Shown: positions 53,001 to 62,330, counted from the stretch's first letter. The stretch is 64,000 nucleotides of DNA from Sediminibacterium sp. C3 (GCF_000508085.1 NZ_KI669560.1:1380464-1444463), one strand, 5' to 3'. Numbers and translations are program-made. Notes: a model not told the origin generated them from the sequence alone.

Positions 53001-55909
53001 TTAATAATGATTTCTTCCCTTGAAATATTTTCTGTTTGTTTATATTGATAAGTCGAAGCTTTATTTCCTCTTTTTATTTTTTGAATAACAGCCGCATTAG
53101 GGATAGGGTATGCTTTTGTGATGTGTAAAGTATCGCCTTGCTTTGTAGTGGTTGCAGAATACAATTGTAACAGATCAGGATATTGTCTTGGTTTTTCCGG
53201 GTTAATCACTTGTAGGTATTGAGCAGATTTGAGTGGCAGCCCAAAACTGTCAATTGCAGTAGCGATTACTTTATAGGTGCCTACTTCAATTTTACTTACG
53301 TCTGATGCTGATGCAGCAACAGGCCAGTGTTCTATTTCTGTTTCCCGATTGTATTCATCATGCGGGAAATATTTTCTGTAGGTAACCGAGTCGTATATAT
53401 GTATATCCGAACGATCCCAGTATCTTTTACGAATAAATTGTGTTGGCTCTGCTACTTTATAGATGGATGTTTGTACGGGAATATGTTTTGTGTTTCCATT
53501 CAGGTCCTGCACGATAGTTTCAATATTTTTCAGTTTGCTTTGAAAAACGATCGCAGGTGTTTGAATAGAAAGTCTCCATGCGGTTTTTGCGGCGCTGATA
53601 TTAATATTGCCCGATCTGCTCTCTCCGTTTAAATCAGTAACGGTTAGCTGAACAATATAATTAATGGATACTTCTTCTTCTTTGTTTTTTGAACTATCGT
53701 ACAAGGCTTTAAAGGGGATAATAAATTTTCCACTGGCATCGGTAATACCATTTCCGGATGCAATGATATTGCCTTCGGGTTGTGGGCGTCTTCCGAATTG
53801 CTTAACTGTGTAAACTACTTTCGCTCCGTTGATTACATTCCCTGCATAGCCCATGGCCTGGATGGTATAATGTATGCTGTCGTTTAAACGATAACCAGAC
53901 TTAGGTTGGTTAAAAACCAGCTGAATAGTAGGTCTTTTATATTCTTCTACCTTAACGGTGGCTCTTGAATCATTGTAATCTACTGCTACAATGGTAAATG
54001 CTCCGGTAAGCCCTTTGTTGGGAATTGGAAACTGGCCCGTAATGCTTCCAAAGGAATTCAACTTTAGAAAAAGGGAATCAACTTTTTGCCAGTTTGCATT
54101 ATACAGATAGCAAAGCACAGGGGCTTTTTCTGTTATCAGTTTGGGTTGTTTTGTATTCCAGTCTTTGGTGATGGCAATGCCTTTAAAATAGATGGTTTGC
54201 CCCGGTCGGTAAATGGATCGGTCGGTAAAAAAATGCATTCGCTTATTACCCTTTTCAAATTGTATGGATGGGTCTGTATCGCTATTTAAGCTTCTGAATT
54301 GATATTGGTACTCACTAAACTGTAAAATGCTGTTTTTGTTTTTTACCTGAACAGTGATGTTATTATCTACTTTTTGAGTAATCTGAAAACCGCCCTGCTC
54401 ATCTGTTTTGGTTTCTAAAAGGGTTTTCTGTTCTGTAATTCCTGTATTTCGGTTATATACATTTTGCATGACACTTACGGACACATTAACCACAGGTTTT
54501 CCATCTGCATAATCTCTGATGAAGTATTGCTGGTTGTCTTTGATGTACACCCAGTTGGATACATTGAAAACCGTATATCCCAGTTTGTCCGTTGTTACAT
54601 TAAAGGACTTGCCTGCACTGGTAAGCAAAAGATAAGTGCCATCTGTAAGCGGGTCTATCTTAAACTCTGTAAAATGAGTCTGATAATCTCCGGTTGCAGG
54701 AATTGGGATGGTTATTTCCCTGACAAAATTTTGTTTCAGGATAGTGGATAAAATTTCTGCAGATTCAATCCCTTTGGGATAAAATCCAAAATTTACTTTG
54801 TAGATTTTTCCATACAGTGTATCCAGATTTTTAAATTGGAGAAATGCACGGAATGGTTTGTTGCTCTCATTGTATTCTTCTACCTGTATCCAAGCTTTCT
54901 TGTCCTTGATTTCATTCTGCAAATCGGTCAAACCGCTTTTACTCATCTGCACTGGCTCAACTTTTTTCTCTGCCTCTTTAATAATCGCCAGTGCATGTAC
55001 GAAAGCAAATTGGTTGGTCGTATCTCTGAAAGGATGATAGTTTCTTCCTTTTTCTGCAGTAAGCTTTGCCAATTCATAATATGCATCGGCTATCACTGAT
55101 GCATCTTTATTTGTTTCAACAGATCCTTCCGCATTTGCTTTGGTGAATTGCATCAATGCGGTTGAATATTCCTTTTCTTTTATGATGTTTTCCTGATACT
55201 GCCATTTAATAAAATTGAAACGATAACGTTGCTGCAGTGGTTCGCCGGTTTTCTTTCCGTTGATTAATTCCTGGAATAAATCTGACACGAATTTTTGGTG
55301 ACGTTCATTGGCATCATTTCCTAATCCCTGCGTGTAATAGCGTATCTGTTCAATCAAGAGTAAATCGAAGGCTGTATAATGTTGCAGCGGTTCTGATCCC
55401 CCTACAATAATAGGAGCATATACGTTTAGTGAATTGTTTTTTAGCAGTGTTGCATTGGCTTTGGCCAGTTTAAATTGGGTCTCAATGCTATCTTTTAAAG
55501 GTTGCGCACTCCAGTTTTTCCGGTTGTACAAATTCCATTTCTGGTTCTCGTAATATTCATTGTATTTTTTAGCAATCAATACATGTAATAACGACTGTAG
55601 TGCCGGATTTTCTTTGGCTTGCTGACTGGCTTTTTTTAATACCAGCAAGGTTTGGGTATAGCCTTCTTCTGTATATTCCTGATCAATTTCTGTTTCATAA
55701 ATCATGGCCCTGATTTGCTCCCCTTCTTTTTTCTCTGCGACTGCTTTTTTGTACAGAGCTTTCACTTTTTCCAATGCCGTTTTGGGCAATCTGTCTTTGA
55801 GCAATAAACTGTCAATGATTTTATATTGCTCACTATAATAAGCATCTGTTGTCTGTGCTTTTATTTGAAAGGAAACCACTAGTATGATAAGAGAAAATAG
55901 AAGACGCAT
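50039..55909 (-). CDS. Alpha-2-macroglobulin family protein without thioester
   Basis: 1956-residue exported protein. A signal peptide (to about residue 18, IKAQ) is followed by an N-terminal helical region (about 20-330), MG domains (MHFFTDRSIYRPGQTIYFKG and YKRPTIQLVFNQPKSGYRLND), the A2M core (TTQWKWMTLAHTKELAVGYT, LMVQPNLPRFLREGDQ) and an alpha/alpha toroid. Where the family thioester CxEQ is expected, before FSRIYAN, this protein reads SAIQ (Ser1416), so it cannot form the covalent protease trap. Known bacterial A2Ms protect the cell envelope from proteases; a thioester-less form would trap without covalent bonding or do something else. An in-frame TTG 3 codons earlier is an alternative start. 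Confidence 0.92.
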   Translation of the reverse strand: MRLLFSLIILVVSFQIKAQTTDAYYSEQYKIIDSLLLKDRLPKTALEKVKALYKKAVAEKKEGEQIRAMIYETEIDQEYTEEGYTQTLLVLKKASQQAKENPALQSLLHVLIAKKYNEYYENQKWNLYNRKNWSAQPLKDSIETQFKLAKANATLLKNNSLNVYAPIIVGGSEPLQHYTAFDLLLIEQIRYYTQGLGNDANERHQKFVSDLFQELINGKKTGEPLQQRYRFNFIKWQYQENIIKEKEYSTALMQFTKANAEGSVETNKDASVIADAYYELAKLTAEKGRNYHPFRDTTNQFAFVHALAIIKEAEKKVEPVQMSKSGLTDLQNEIKDKKAWIQVEEYNESNKPFRAFLQFKNLDTLYGKIYKVNFGFYPKGIESAEILSTILKQNFVREITIPIPATGDYQTHFTEFKIDPLTDGTYLLLTSAGKSFNVTTDKLGYTVFNVSNWVYIKDNQQYFIRDYADGKPVVNVSVSVMQNVYNRNTGITEQKTLLETKTDEQGGFQITQKVDNNITVQVKNKNSILQFSEYQYQFRSLNSDTDPSIQFEKGNKRMHFFTDRSIYRPGQTIYFKGIAITKDWNTKQPKLITEKAPVLCYLYNANWQKVDSLFLKLNSFGSITGQFPIPNKGLTGAFTIVAVDYNDSRATVKVEEYKRPTIQLVFNQPKSGYRLNDSIHYTIQAMGYAGNVINGAKVVYTVKQFGRRPQPEGNIIASGNGITDASGKFIIPFKALYDSSKNKEEEVSINYIVQLTVTDLNGESRSGNINISAAKTAWRLSIQTPAIVFQSKLKNIETIVQDLNGNTKHIPVQTSIYKVAEPTQFIRKRYWDRSDIHIYDSVTYRKYFPHDEYNRETEIEHWPVAASASDVSKIEVGTYKVIATAIDSFGLPLKSAQYLQVINPEKPRQYPDLLQLYSATTTKQGDTLHITKAYPIPNAAVIQKIKRGNKASTYQYKQTENISREEIIINEEDKGGIFLQEVFIANGRMYKQAQSIAVPFYDKELSIKTGTFRNVFEPGAKESWQIEVAGNKANEKAAEILTGMYDASLDALNPHNWDRLNLWNNTNYDDGFFSTLFRASHITLLHDYQCFCEAKPYTDPQLLNSIPVQWKIKERVLYETQAKRSIAAPPPANIKIRGTNSVMEEDYDKVYTYVEYKDPITGDIFRNGRTIPANKPADGFEPIRKNFNETAFFISQLYADSTGKYTFSFQFPDATTQWKWMTLAHTKELAVGYTEQKVQTQKSLMVQPNLPRFLREGDQMEIPVKIANLTQKELTGTITLELIDATTNTPVDGWFQNVFPQQYFTAEAGQSAIAQFPVQIPFSYNKPLRIRMIAKTNSFSDGEEHIIPVLSNRQFITETLPIYLSKDTTQQFSFSKLINNQSEGISTEALTVEYTTQPAWNAIQALGYMKTDPEQSAIQQFSRIYANLMALHILKKYPVIGQALEAWRKDSTALLNPLEKNNELKQILLEETPWVLDAKSGNLLLKELANQFNEEKMTAENEAWIIRLEKLQGKEGSFSWFEGGNADPFITNYILLQIGKLKRIGAINPSLSARLRGMLVKANHYMDNEIHYRYKKDKSAKQISIPLDYLLMRSLYRDIAITNDSAYQFYLKKALTNWSQQNLYGQAMAALLAHRNNQTAFAERILKSLAEQSMNDTYKGVYWKNRTTSRWYAMPIQHQSMMIDCFSEINATLPKQPYKQFISGMLTWLILNKEANHWGNSISTTEAVYSIVANAGEWFGNKRAVQIKLGNTTTIGTATEKTMEGSGYFKKRLEGNKVNASMGNITVTTATQNMVSNQPSYGSIYWQYLANMDEITASTGPIEINKTLRVFRNNQWILLNENEPVKVGELLNVTLSIKTDREMDYVHVKDLRPAATEPTDVLSGYQWKSRSIYYQSTKDVSTNYYFHSLPKGTHQLDYTMRATHTGLYTAGLASIQSMYAPALKAHSNSIKIRIEQ

Positions 55910-55961
55910 AGAAATCAATTTGGGATGTATTGCTAAGGATGCAAGATGCTGTTTTTTGCAT

Positions 55962-55991
55962 AAAAAAACCCGAAGCTTTAGAGCCTCGGGT
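55962..55991 (-). terminator. Terminator of sucD
   Basis: On the minus strand ACCCGAGGCTCTAAAGCTTCGGGT forms a stem with ACCCGA/TCGGGT ends and is followed by a T-run, 23 bases after the sucD stop. Confidence 0.8.
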
Positions 55992-56013
55992 CGTTTATTA
56001 ACAATTTGCTTGT

Positions 56014-56886
56014 TTATTTTTTTAGTGCAGCAGCCATGGTAATACCAATATCCGCAGGGCTTGCTACTACTTCAATACCGCATTCTGCCATGATTTTCAT
56101 TTTGGCAGCTGCTGTATCATCTGCACCGCCAATGATGGCACCGGCATGTCCCATTCTTCTTCCGGGAGGAGCAGTTTGACCTGCAATAAATCCTACAACA
56201 GGCTTCGTTTTATTGTCTTTGATCCATCTTGCAGCATCAGCTTCCATGCTACCTCCAATTTCACCAATCATGATGATACCATCGGTTTCAGGATCATTCA
56301 TTAATAATTCTACTGCTTCTTTGGTTGGGGTCCCGATGATTGGGTCTCCGCCAATACCTATCGCAGTACTGATACCTAATCCTGCTTTTACTACCTGATC
56401 AGCTGCTTCATAGGTAAGGGTACCACTCTTTGAAACAATGCCAATTCTGCCTGCTTTGAAAATAAAGCCAGGCATGATACCTACTTTAGCTTCTTCTGCA
56501 GTAATTACGCCAGGACAGTTTGGCCCGATTAAGCGGGTTTTGCTTCCCTGTAAGTAATTCTTAACTCTTACCATATCCTGGACTGGAATACCTTCAGTAA
56601 TACATACTACCAAACCGATTCCTGCTTCAGCCGCTTCCATAATGGCATCTGCTGCAAATGCAGGTGGCACGAAAATGATACTTACATCAGCACCAGTTTG
56701 CTTTACGGCATCGGCTACTGTATTAAATACGGGCTTATCTAAATGGGTTGTTCCACCTTTATTGGGTGTAACGCCACCTACCACATTGGTTCCATACTCA
56801 ATCATTTGAGTGGCATGAAACGTTCCCTCTGTTCCGGTAAAACCCTGAACAATGATTTTTGAGTGCTTGTTTACTAATACTGACAT
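56014..56886 (-). CDS. sucD: Succinyl-CoA ligase subunit alpha
   Basis: 290-residue TCA-cycle subunit that binds CoA and carries the phosphohistidine. Seen: [23 protein letters not shown], the GGVTPNKGG CoA-binding loop, [36 protein letters not shown] and the active-site GHAGAI (His247). Full length for the family. The beta subunit gene sucC is not adjacent, and sucD stands alone with its own promoter element and terminator. Confidence 0.97.
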   Translation of the reverse strand: MSVLVNKHSKIIVQGFTGTEGTFHATQMIEYGTNVVGGVTPNKGGTTHLDKPVFNTVADAVKQTGADVSIIFVPPAFAADAIMEAAEAGIGLVVCITEGIPVQDMVRVKNYLQGSKTRLIGPNCPGVITAEEAKVGIMPGFIFKAGRIGIVSKSGTLTYEAADQVVKAGLGISTAIGIGGDPIIGTPTKEAVELLMNDPETDGIIMIGEIGGSMEADAARWIKDNKTKPVVGFIAGQTAPPGRRMGHAGAIIGGADDTAAAKMKIMAECGIEVVASPADIGITMAAALKK

Positions 56887-56919
56887 AGCCTATCGTTTCG
56901 GAGATTTTTAAATTTTGGG

Positions 56920-56927
56920 CAAAAATA
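56920..56927 (-). promoter_or_regulatory. -7 promoter element TATTTTTG before sucD
   Basis: Perfect TAnnTTTG on the minus strand, 33 bases before the sucD ATG. The nearest TTG is only 15 bases upstream, shorter than the usual spacer. Confidence 0.4.
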
Positions 56928-57019
56928 GGTGAAAAACGTTTGCAAAATGTGAAATGTCATTCTGCCACCCCATAAATATGGCATCCGTTTTGTATATTCA
57001 ATACTTCAAATATAAAAAC

Positions 57020-57610
57020 ATGAACACAAAGAGAATTACCCTTATTGTCATTATCGGATTAATTGTATTAATTGGCGGATGCGGTATGAGTGGTTACAAT
57101 GGATTGGTTAAATTAGATGAAACCGTAAGCCAGTCCTGGAACAACGTACAAAGTGATTATCAGCGCAGGGCAGACCTTATCCCTAATTTGGTGAATACCG
57201 TTAAGGGAGAAGCCAATTTTGAGCAGTCAACTTTGCAGGCTGTGGTAGAAGCCAGAGCAAGTGCTACCCAGATGAAAGTAGATGCTAAAGACCTGACTCC
57301 GGAAAAATTACAGGAATTTCAGGCCTCTCAAGGTCAGTTATCTCAGGCTTTAGGTCGTTTATTAATGGTTACAGAAAATTATCCTAATCTTAGAGCCAAT
57401 GAAGCGTTTCGTGGCTTGCAGGCACAGCTGGAAGGAACTGAAAACCGAATCAAGGTTTCCAGAAACGACTTCAACGCTGCTGTAGCTGCCTATAACGTGA
57501 AAGCCCGTTCTTTTCCTATGAATATTCTGGCCAGCATAACCGGCTTTAAAGTGAAGGAAGGATTCAAAGCTGATGCAGGTTCTGAGAAAGCTCCGGAAGT
57601 TAAATTCTAA
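57020..57610 (+). CDS. LemA family protein
   Basis: 196 residues. An N-terminal hydrophobic segment (about residues 6-21, ending GGCGM) anchors it in the membrane or serves as lipoprotein signal. The rest is the LemA coiled helical domain: YNGLVKLDETVSQSWNNVQ, YQRRADLIPNLVNTVKG, LRANEAFRGLQAQLEGTENRI and AVAAYNVKARSFP. It leads a three-gene operon with two TPM-domain proteins, a common arrangement of unknown biochemical purpose, thought to involve the cell envelope. The frame is open from 56954 but the signal starts at the ATG at 57020. Confidence 0.93.
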   Translation: MNTKRITLIVIIGLIVLIGGCGMSGYNGLVKLDETVSQSWNNVQSDYQRRADLIPNLVNTVKGEANFEQSTLQAVVEARASATQMKVDAKDLTPEKLQEFQASQGQLSQALGRLLMVTENYPNLRANEAFRGLQAQLEGTENRIKVSRNDFNAAVAAYNVKARSFPMNILASITGFKVKEGFKADAGSEKAPEVKF

Positions 57611-57619
57611 AATTGGCCC

Positions 57620-58081
57620 ATGTTTGGATTATTCGGAAAAAAACGAAAAGAATATTTTACCCAGGCAGAGAAAGATGCCATTGTTGCAGCCATTCAAAAA
57701 GCTGAACAAAGAACCAGTGGCGAAATCAGAATCTATGTGGAATCCAATTGTGAACTGGTGAATCCGGTGCACAGGGCGAAGGAAATATTTTACCAATTAA
57801 AAATGGATCAAACAGCATCCCGTAACGGGGTGCTGTTGTATTTAGCCATGGAGGATCATCAGCTGGCTGTTTTTGGGGATGAAGGCATCCACCAGAAAGT
57901 AGGTCATGCATTCTGGCTGAAAGAAGTGGAAATGATGCTTTCCGAATTCAGAGAAAAGCACTTTATAGAAGGAATCTGCCATATTATTGAAGATATTGGT
58001 GAAGCCCTGGTGGCCCATTTCCCATACGACGGAACTACTGACAAAAATGAATTACCTGACGAGATTGTTTTTGGAAAATAA
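57620..58081 (+). CDS. TPM domain protein (TLP18.3/Psb32/MOLO-1), soluble form
   Basis: 153 residues without signal peptide or membrane helix. The TPM fold is seen in FTQAEKDAIVAAIQKAEQRTSGEIRIYVES, RNGVLLYLAMEDHQLAVFGDEGIHQKVG and the helical end. It lies 9 bases after lemA, with the next TPM gene starting directly after its stop codon. Its role is unknown; it may assist the membrane-bound TPM partner. Confidence 0.9.
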   Translation: MFGLFGKKRKEYFTQAEKDAIVAAIQKAEQRTSGEIRIYVESNCELVNPVHRAKEIFYQLKMDQTASRNGVLLYLAMEDHQLAVFGDEGIHQKVGHAFWLKEVEMMLSEFREKHFIEGICHIIEDIGEALVAHFPYDGTTDKNELPDEIVFGK

Positions 58082-58879
58082 ATGAAGAAGTTACTACTCA
58101 TATTATTGTTGGTTGTTTCCTTTGTAACAGGCATTGCTCAGACAGTAGTGCCCCCGCCGAATCCACCCAGGCTGGTGAATGATTATGCGGGTGTGTTAAG
58201 CAAGGAGCAGGTTGCCATCTTGGAAGAAAAACTGGTGGCACTGGACGATAGCACTTCTAACCAGATTGCGGTAGTAATTCTGAAAACCCTGGAGGGCTAC
58301 GAAGTTCAGGAATACGCTAATAAATTATTTCGTTCCTGGGGCATAGGGAATAAAAAAACCAACAATGGGGTCCTGATTCTGGCTTCCATTGAAGATCGTA
58401 AAATCTGGATAGAAGTAGGCTATGGTTTAGAAGGTGCAATTCCTGATGTAACCGCTTCCAGCATTTACAGAAATGAAATTGTTCCGGAATTTAAGCAACA
58501 GAATTATTATCGTGGAATTGATAATGCCGTTAATGCATTGGCCAAAGCGGCAGTGGGTGAATACAAAACCAAACGGGTTAAGAAAAACAATAACGGAGAT
58601 AGCGGTGGATCTATACTTACTTTCATTTTTATCATTATCGTTATCATTTTTATTTTAGGCGCAGGCCGTGGTGGTGGCGGAAGAGGTGGCCGTGGAGGCG
58701 GAATGATGAGCCGGAGAGGTGCGGCCAATGTGGCTGAAGCTTTGTTGTGGTCTACTTTGTTAGGAGGCAATAATAGAGGTGGAGGCGGCGGCTTTGGTGG
58801 TGGCGGCTTCGGTGGCGGTGGCTTCGGCGGTTTTGGGGGAGGTAGTAGTGGCGGAGGTGGAGCAGGCGGGTCCTGGTAA
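58082..58879 (+). CDS. TPM domain protein, membrane-anchored with glycine-rich tail (YgcG-like)
   Basis: 265 residues. A signal peptide (to about residue 19, GIAQ) is followed by a TPM domain (VNDYAGVLSKEQVAILEEKL, NNGVLILASIEDRKIWIEVGYGLEG), a membrane helix (about residues 178-196) and a tail of about 65 residues rich in glycine with GGGGFGGGGFGGG-type repeats ending GGSW. It starts the base after the previous stop. The GGxW-ended glycine tail recurs in this family; its purpose is unknown. Confidence 0.93.
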   Translation: MKKLLLILLLVVSFVTGIAQTVVPPPNPPRLVNDYAGVLSKEQVAILEEKLVALDDSTSNQIAVVILKTLEGYEVQEYANKLFRSWGIGNKKTNNGVLILASIEDRKIWIEVGYGLEGAIPDVTASSIYRNEIVPEFKQQNYYRGIDNAVNALAKAAVGEYKTKRVKKNNNGDSGGSILTFIFIIIVIIFILGAGRGGGGRGGRGGGMMSRRGAANVAEALLWSTLLGGNNRGGGGGFGGGGFGGGGFGGFGGGSSGGGGAGGSW

Positions 58880-58889
58880 TGCTAATATC

Positions 58890-59711
58890 ATGCAACAATT
58901 GAATTGGATAGGGGGGAAGTTATTCTGGATACTGATTTTTGCATCGGGTAAACTGAGTGCACAAACTTATTCAATGCCCTTGTTCCGTGTGGTTCATCAG
59001 GTTAGTAATATTACCAACCTGCATATTCCCGATCAGCCAATTACCATTCAATCTCAGAAGTCAACTCAAACCAGTTATCGTTTATTAACCCCTGTTTCAA
59101 ATTATTTTGAACTGGAAGCTACCACTGAAAATATTTCAGGTAGCTTATTTGCTTTTGGCAGAGAAGATAAATTCAACAGCAATGATACTGCCGGACTGCA
59201 GTCAGCCGAACAAGCATGGCTGATGGCGAATATTAATAAGCCCAGAAAAATGGTTATCAGCCGTTTTCATGCAAAAGGATTGTTATACGATACAATTGAG
59301 TCCAGTAAACCCTTTTACTTTGAAATTGAAGAAGACCCTGGTAAATATTTTTTACCATTTGATAAAAAAACAGTGAAAGCCGGCTTAATCTGGTCAGACT
59401 CTACTGTTCAGGATAGTTCCAGGCAATTGCATCAGTACATTATTACAAAAATAATTGACCGGCAGGTTTTTGTTTCCGTTCTTTCAGACTGGTTCATTAA
59501 AAACAAATTGAGTCAACTGGGGAAGTCGGTTTTACAGCAGTTTAAAGGTATTGCCCGAACGGAAAGGGTTTACGATTTAGTTTCCGGCATTATGCAGTCA
59601 GAGTCTATGAAAGTAAAACTTTCGGGCAGCAGTACGATGGAAAAAGAAGTACTGCCTGTTACCATTGAATTGAGTTCCAGTACTACTGTTTCTTTACCGA
59701 CGCAGCATTAG
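58890..59711 (+). CDS. Secreted protein of unknown function after the LemA/TPM genes
   Basis: 273 residues with an N-terminal export signal (FWILIFASGKLSAQ, cleavage about residue 24). The mature part is predicted beta-rich with segments FELEATTENISGSLFAFGRED, PRKMVISRFHAKGLLYDTI and MKVKLSGSSTMEKEVLPVTI. I do not recognise the family. The frame is open into the preceding gene from 58779, but that part is a shadow of the glycine tail; the ATG at 58890 starts the signal peptide. It is 10 bases after the TPM gene, so probably the last gene of that operon. Confidence 0.75.
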   Translation: MQQLNWIGGKLFWILIFASGKLSAQTYSMPLFRVVHQVSNITNLHIPDQPITIQSQKSTQTSYRLLTPVSNYFELEATTENISGSLFAFGREDKFNSNDTAGLQSAEQAWLMANINKPRKMVISRFHAKGLLYDTIESSKPFYFEIEEDPGKYFLPFDKKTVKAGLIWSDSTVQDSSRQLHQYIITKIIDRQVFVSVLSDWFIKNKLSQLGKSVLQQFKGIARTERVYDLVSGIMQSESMKVKLSGSSTMEKEVLPVTIELSSSTTVSLPTQH

Positions 59712-59777
59712 TTTCAATCCATCCACTTTCAGAAAAGCCCAATCAATTTCGCATTGTATTTTTCATGGCTTTTTTCA

Positions 59778-59808
59778 TAAAAAAGCCCCGGGAGAAACCC
59801 AGGGCTTT
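59778..59808 (-). terminator. Terminator of the large M1 aminopeptidase gene
   Basis: On the minus strand AAAGCCCTGGG and CCCGGGGCTTT form a strong stem followed by a T-run. It lies about 50 bases after the M1 stop and could also act weakly on the convergent gene. Confidence 0.8.
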
Positions 59809-59857
59809 GATAATTGGCAATCATAAACTCAATCTGTTCAAGCGAATCAATCTGCTT

Positions 59858-62314
59858 TTATTGCTTGGCTTTCTCTTTTGCATAGTCTGCCAATGCCTGC
59901 TCTCCGCTGGCTTCTTTCTTGGTAGCCAATCCTTTTAAGAACATATTATTGATCACCGGATCTGTTTGAGATCTTGCACTGGATGGAATGGCATTTCTGA
60001 ATTCCACAATGGCATCCACACCTGCTTTGAATTTAGATGCATCTTTTACTTTCGACAGGAATTCAACCAGAGAACCAATGGCCGTGAATTTTGCCTGTGA
60101 CAATGGCATTTCGGTAAAGTTTTTCATAATATACTCGTAAGCAGATTCATCGCCATTGGCAATAATCACTGAACTGATTGCAGAACTCAATCTGCCCTTT
60201 GCTGTTTGATTTTTCAGTTCATTCGCAATGGCAAAAGCTTTCTTTCCATCCAAATCGTTCAATGCCATCAAAGCTGCCCCGGCAACTGAATAGGAAGAGT
60301 CTTTGATGTAGTTTTCAAACTGAGATGCATATGTCTGATTTTTCAATCGGCCCAGTATACTGATGGCATCTGCTCTTACTAATTTGGATGGGTCATTCTT
60401 AGCCAGGTTTTCAATAGTTGCAATGGTTGCTTCTGTTAATTTGGCATTGCCGAAACTACCCAAAGCCTTCATTCTGATTCTGAAATATGGGTCTTTCAAA
60501 CCTGCTTCAACCAATGCATATGCTCCTGGTTCTGTAATTTTTTTACCTGCATAGTCTATCGCTTCTCTTCTGTCTAAATAGTGACCACCATATTTCATCT
60601 GGTGCGCATAGGCTTCCATGGTTTTGGATTCTTTTTTCACTGCAAGCAACACTCTTTCAGGATCTATATTCACCAGGTCGGGTTGTGTGGCTACATCAAA
60701 ATAAAAAGTATCAGCTGCATTTTTTGCCCAAACCATTTCTCTTTTTTTATTGGCACCATGGTAAATATCTATCAGAATAGGAAGCTGATAAATCTGATGA
60801 GTTTGTGTTTGCTTAATAACTACCATCAGCTTTTTAGCGGTGCCATCGTATTGCTGACTCAATGTTAAATTCGGATGACCACTATTGAAATACCACTGAT
60901 TAAAGAACCAGTTCAGGTCTTTTCCGGTAACAGCTTCAAAAGCCAGTCTTAGTTTATGTCCGCTACCTGTTCCAAATTTGTTATCGGTTAAATATTTATT
61001 CAGCGAAGCAAAAAACGCATCGTCTCCCACATACTTTCTAAGCATGTGAAGGATTCTACCGCCCTTACTATAACTCACTGCATCAAACATGTCTTCCTGC
61101 GTATCGTAATAAAATCTTACCAGGTGTTTGCTTGCATCGGAAGGGCTGTTTAAGTATCCATTCATTGCACTCCAGTTTATAAAAGCCGCTTCGTCTTTTC
61201 CCTGTTTGTATTCTGCCCATAAATATTCACTGTAATCGGCAAAGCTTTCGTTTACCGTTAGGTTGCTCCAGCTTTCTGCGGTTACATAATCCCCAAACCA
61301 GTGGTGAAATAATTCGTGCGCTATGGTTCCTTCCCAGCTATTGCCATCGGTTAATTCTCTGGCATCCTGTTGTGCCGATTCCTGATGCAGGGTAGCAGTG
61401 GTATTTTCCATGGCACCACTTACATAATCTCTTCCAGTGATCTGGCTGTATTTAACCCATGGATAATCCACGCCTAATTTGCTTGAAAAATATTGCATCA
61501 TTTCAGGCGTGTTCCCAAAAATGCTGCGTGCTACTTTTTCATAAGGCTTCTCTACATAATAGCTTACTTCCTTACCCTTGTAGGCATCTTTAATTACTGC
61601 GTAATCACCCACACCCATAAAGAACAAATAAGGTGCATGCGGTAAATCCATCTTCCAGCTATCGGTTCGGGTACCATTTGCATTCAGGGTTTGTTTAACG
61701 AGTTTGCCATTGCTGAGTGTAACATATTTGGCAGGCACGGTTAAATTAAACTCCTGTGTTGTTTTTTGATTGGTCTTGTCGATGGTTGGTACCCAAACAG
61801 AAGTGGCTTCTGTTTCTCCCTGGGTCCAGATTTGTGTGGGCTTGTTTTTGTCTTCTCCTTTTGGATTAATGAAATACAGACCCTTTGCATCCGTGATGGC
61901 TGCGCTCCCCTTAACTTCCAGTTCATCGGGCTTTGCTGTATAATCTATATATACCGTATAGCTTTCGTTACGGGTGTACGATTTATCCAGTTTAACACGA
62001 AGCACCCATCCATCGTATTGGTACTTTAACGGAATATTCTTACCAGCTTTTACTATTGCCAGTTGTTTAATGTCCATCCCCTTGGCGTCTAGCTGTAAAC
62101 TGTCTGTTGCATAAAAGTGCGGCTTCAGGGTAATCCAGACGTTTCCGTTTAACCTGGACTGGCTATAATCGAAATTCGCATTCAGTTTGGTATGTACCAG
62201 GTTATTAATTTTTTCCGGAACAGACCTGTATTGCTTGTTGGTCTCTTTTCCCGCTTCCTGTGCTGTTAAATTGCCCAGCTGTGCCAGGGCAATAATCAGT
62301 AATAGTTTCTTCAT
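59858..62314 (-). CDS. M1 family aminopeptidase with C-terminal HEAT-like repeats
   Basis: 818-residue exported zinc aminopeptidase. A signal peptide (to about residue 19, NLTAQ) is followed by the N-terminal beta-domain, substrate motif GAMEN (300-304), zinc site HELFH (333-337) with third ligand Glu356, and the catalytic tyrosine region FDAVSYSKGGRILHMLRKY. Residues about 570-818 are helical repeats (YFRIRMKALGSFGNAKL, KLVRADAISILGRLKN) of HEAT type. It trims N-terminal residues from peptides in the periplasm. Complete, unlike the M1 gene at 18.9 kb. Confidence 0.95.
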   Translation of the reverse strand: MKKLLLIIALAQLGNLTAQEAGKETNKQYRSVPEKINNLVHTKLNANFDYSQSRLNGNVWITLKPHFYATDSLQLDAKGMDIKQLAIVKAGKNIPLKYQYDGWVLRVKLDKSYTRNESYTVYIDYTAKPDELEVKGSAAITDAKGLYFINPKGEDKNKPTQIWTQGETEATSVWVPTIDKTNQKTTQEFNLTVPAKYVTLSNGKLVKQTLNANGTRTDSWKMDLPHAPYLFFMGVGDYAVIKDAYKGKEVSYYVEKPYEKVARSIFGNTPEMMQYFSSKLGVDYPWVKYSQITGRDYVSGAMENTTATLHQESAQQDARELTDGNSWEGTIAHELFHHWFGDYVTAESWSNLTVNESFADYSEYLWAEYKQGKDEAAFINWSAMNGYLNSPSDASKHLVRFYYDTQEDMFDAVSYSKGGRILHMLRKYVGDDAFFASLNKYLTDNKFGTGSGHKLRLAFEAVTGKDLNWFFNQWYFNSGHPNLTLSQQYDGTAKKLMVVIKQTQTHQIYQLPILIDIYHGANKKREMVWAKNAADTFYFDVATQPDLVNIDPERVLLAVKKESKTMEAYAHQMKYGGHYLDRREAIDYAGKKITEPGAYALVEAGLKDPYFRIRMKALGSFGNAKLTEATIATIENLAKNDPSKLVRADAISILGRLKNQTYASQFENYIKDSSYSVAGAALMALNDLDGKKAFAIANELKNQTAKGRLSSAISSVIIANGDESAYEYIMKNFTEMPLSQAKFTAIGSLVEFLSKVKDASKFKAGVDAIVEFRNAIPSSARSQTDPVINNMFLKGLATKKEASGEQALADYAKEKAKQ

Positions 62315-62330
62315 AATCTGTTTTAAGTAG

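Noticed and set aside
58507..58770. Proline-rich minus-strand open frame
   Set aside because: Antisense image of the glycine-rich tail of the TPM protein.
58779..58889. Alanine/valine-rich N-terminus on the frame of the unknown secreted protein
   Set aside because: Out-of-frame reading of the glycine repeats; the signal peptide starts at 58890.
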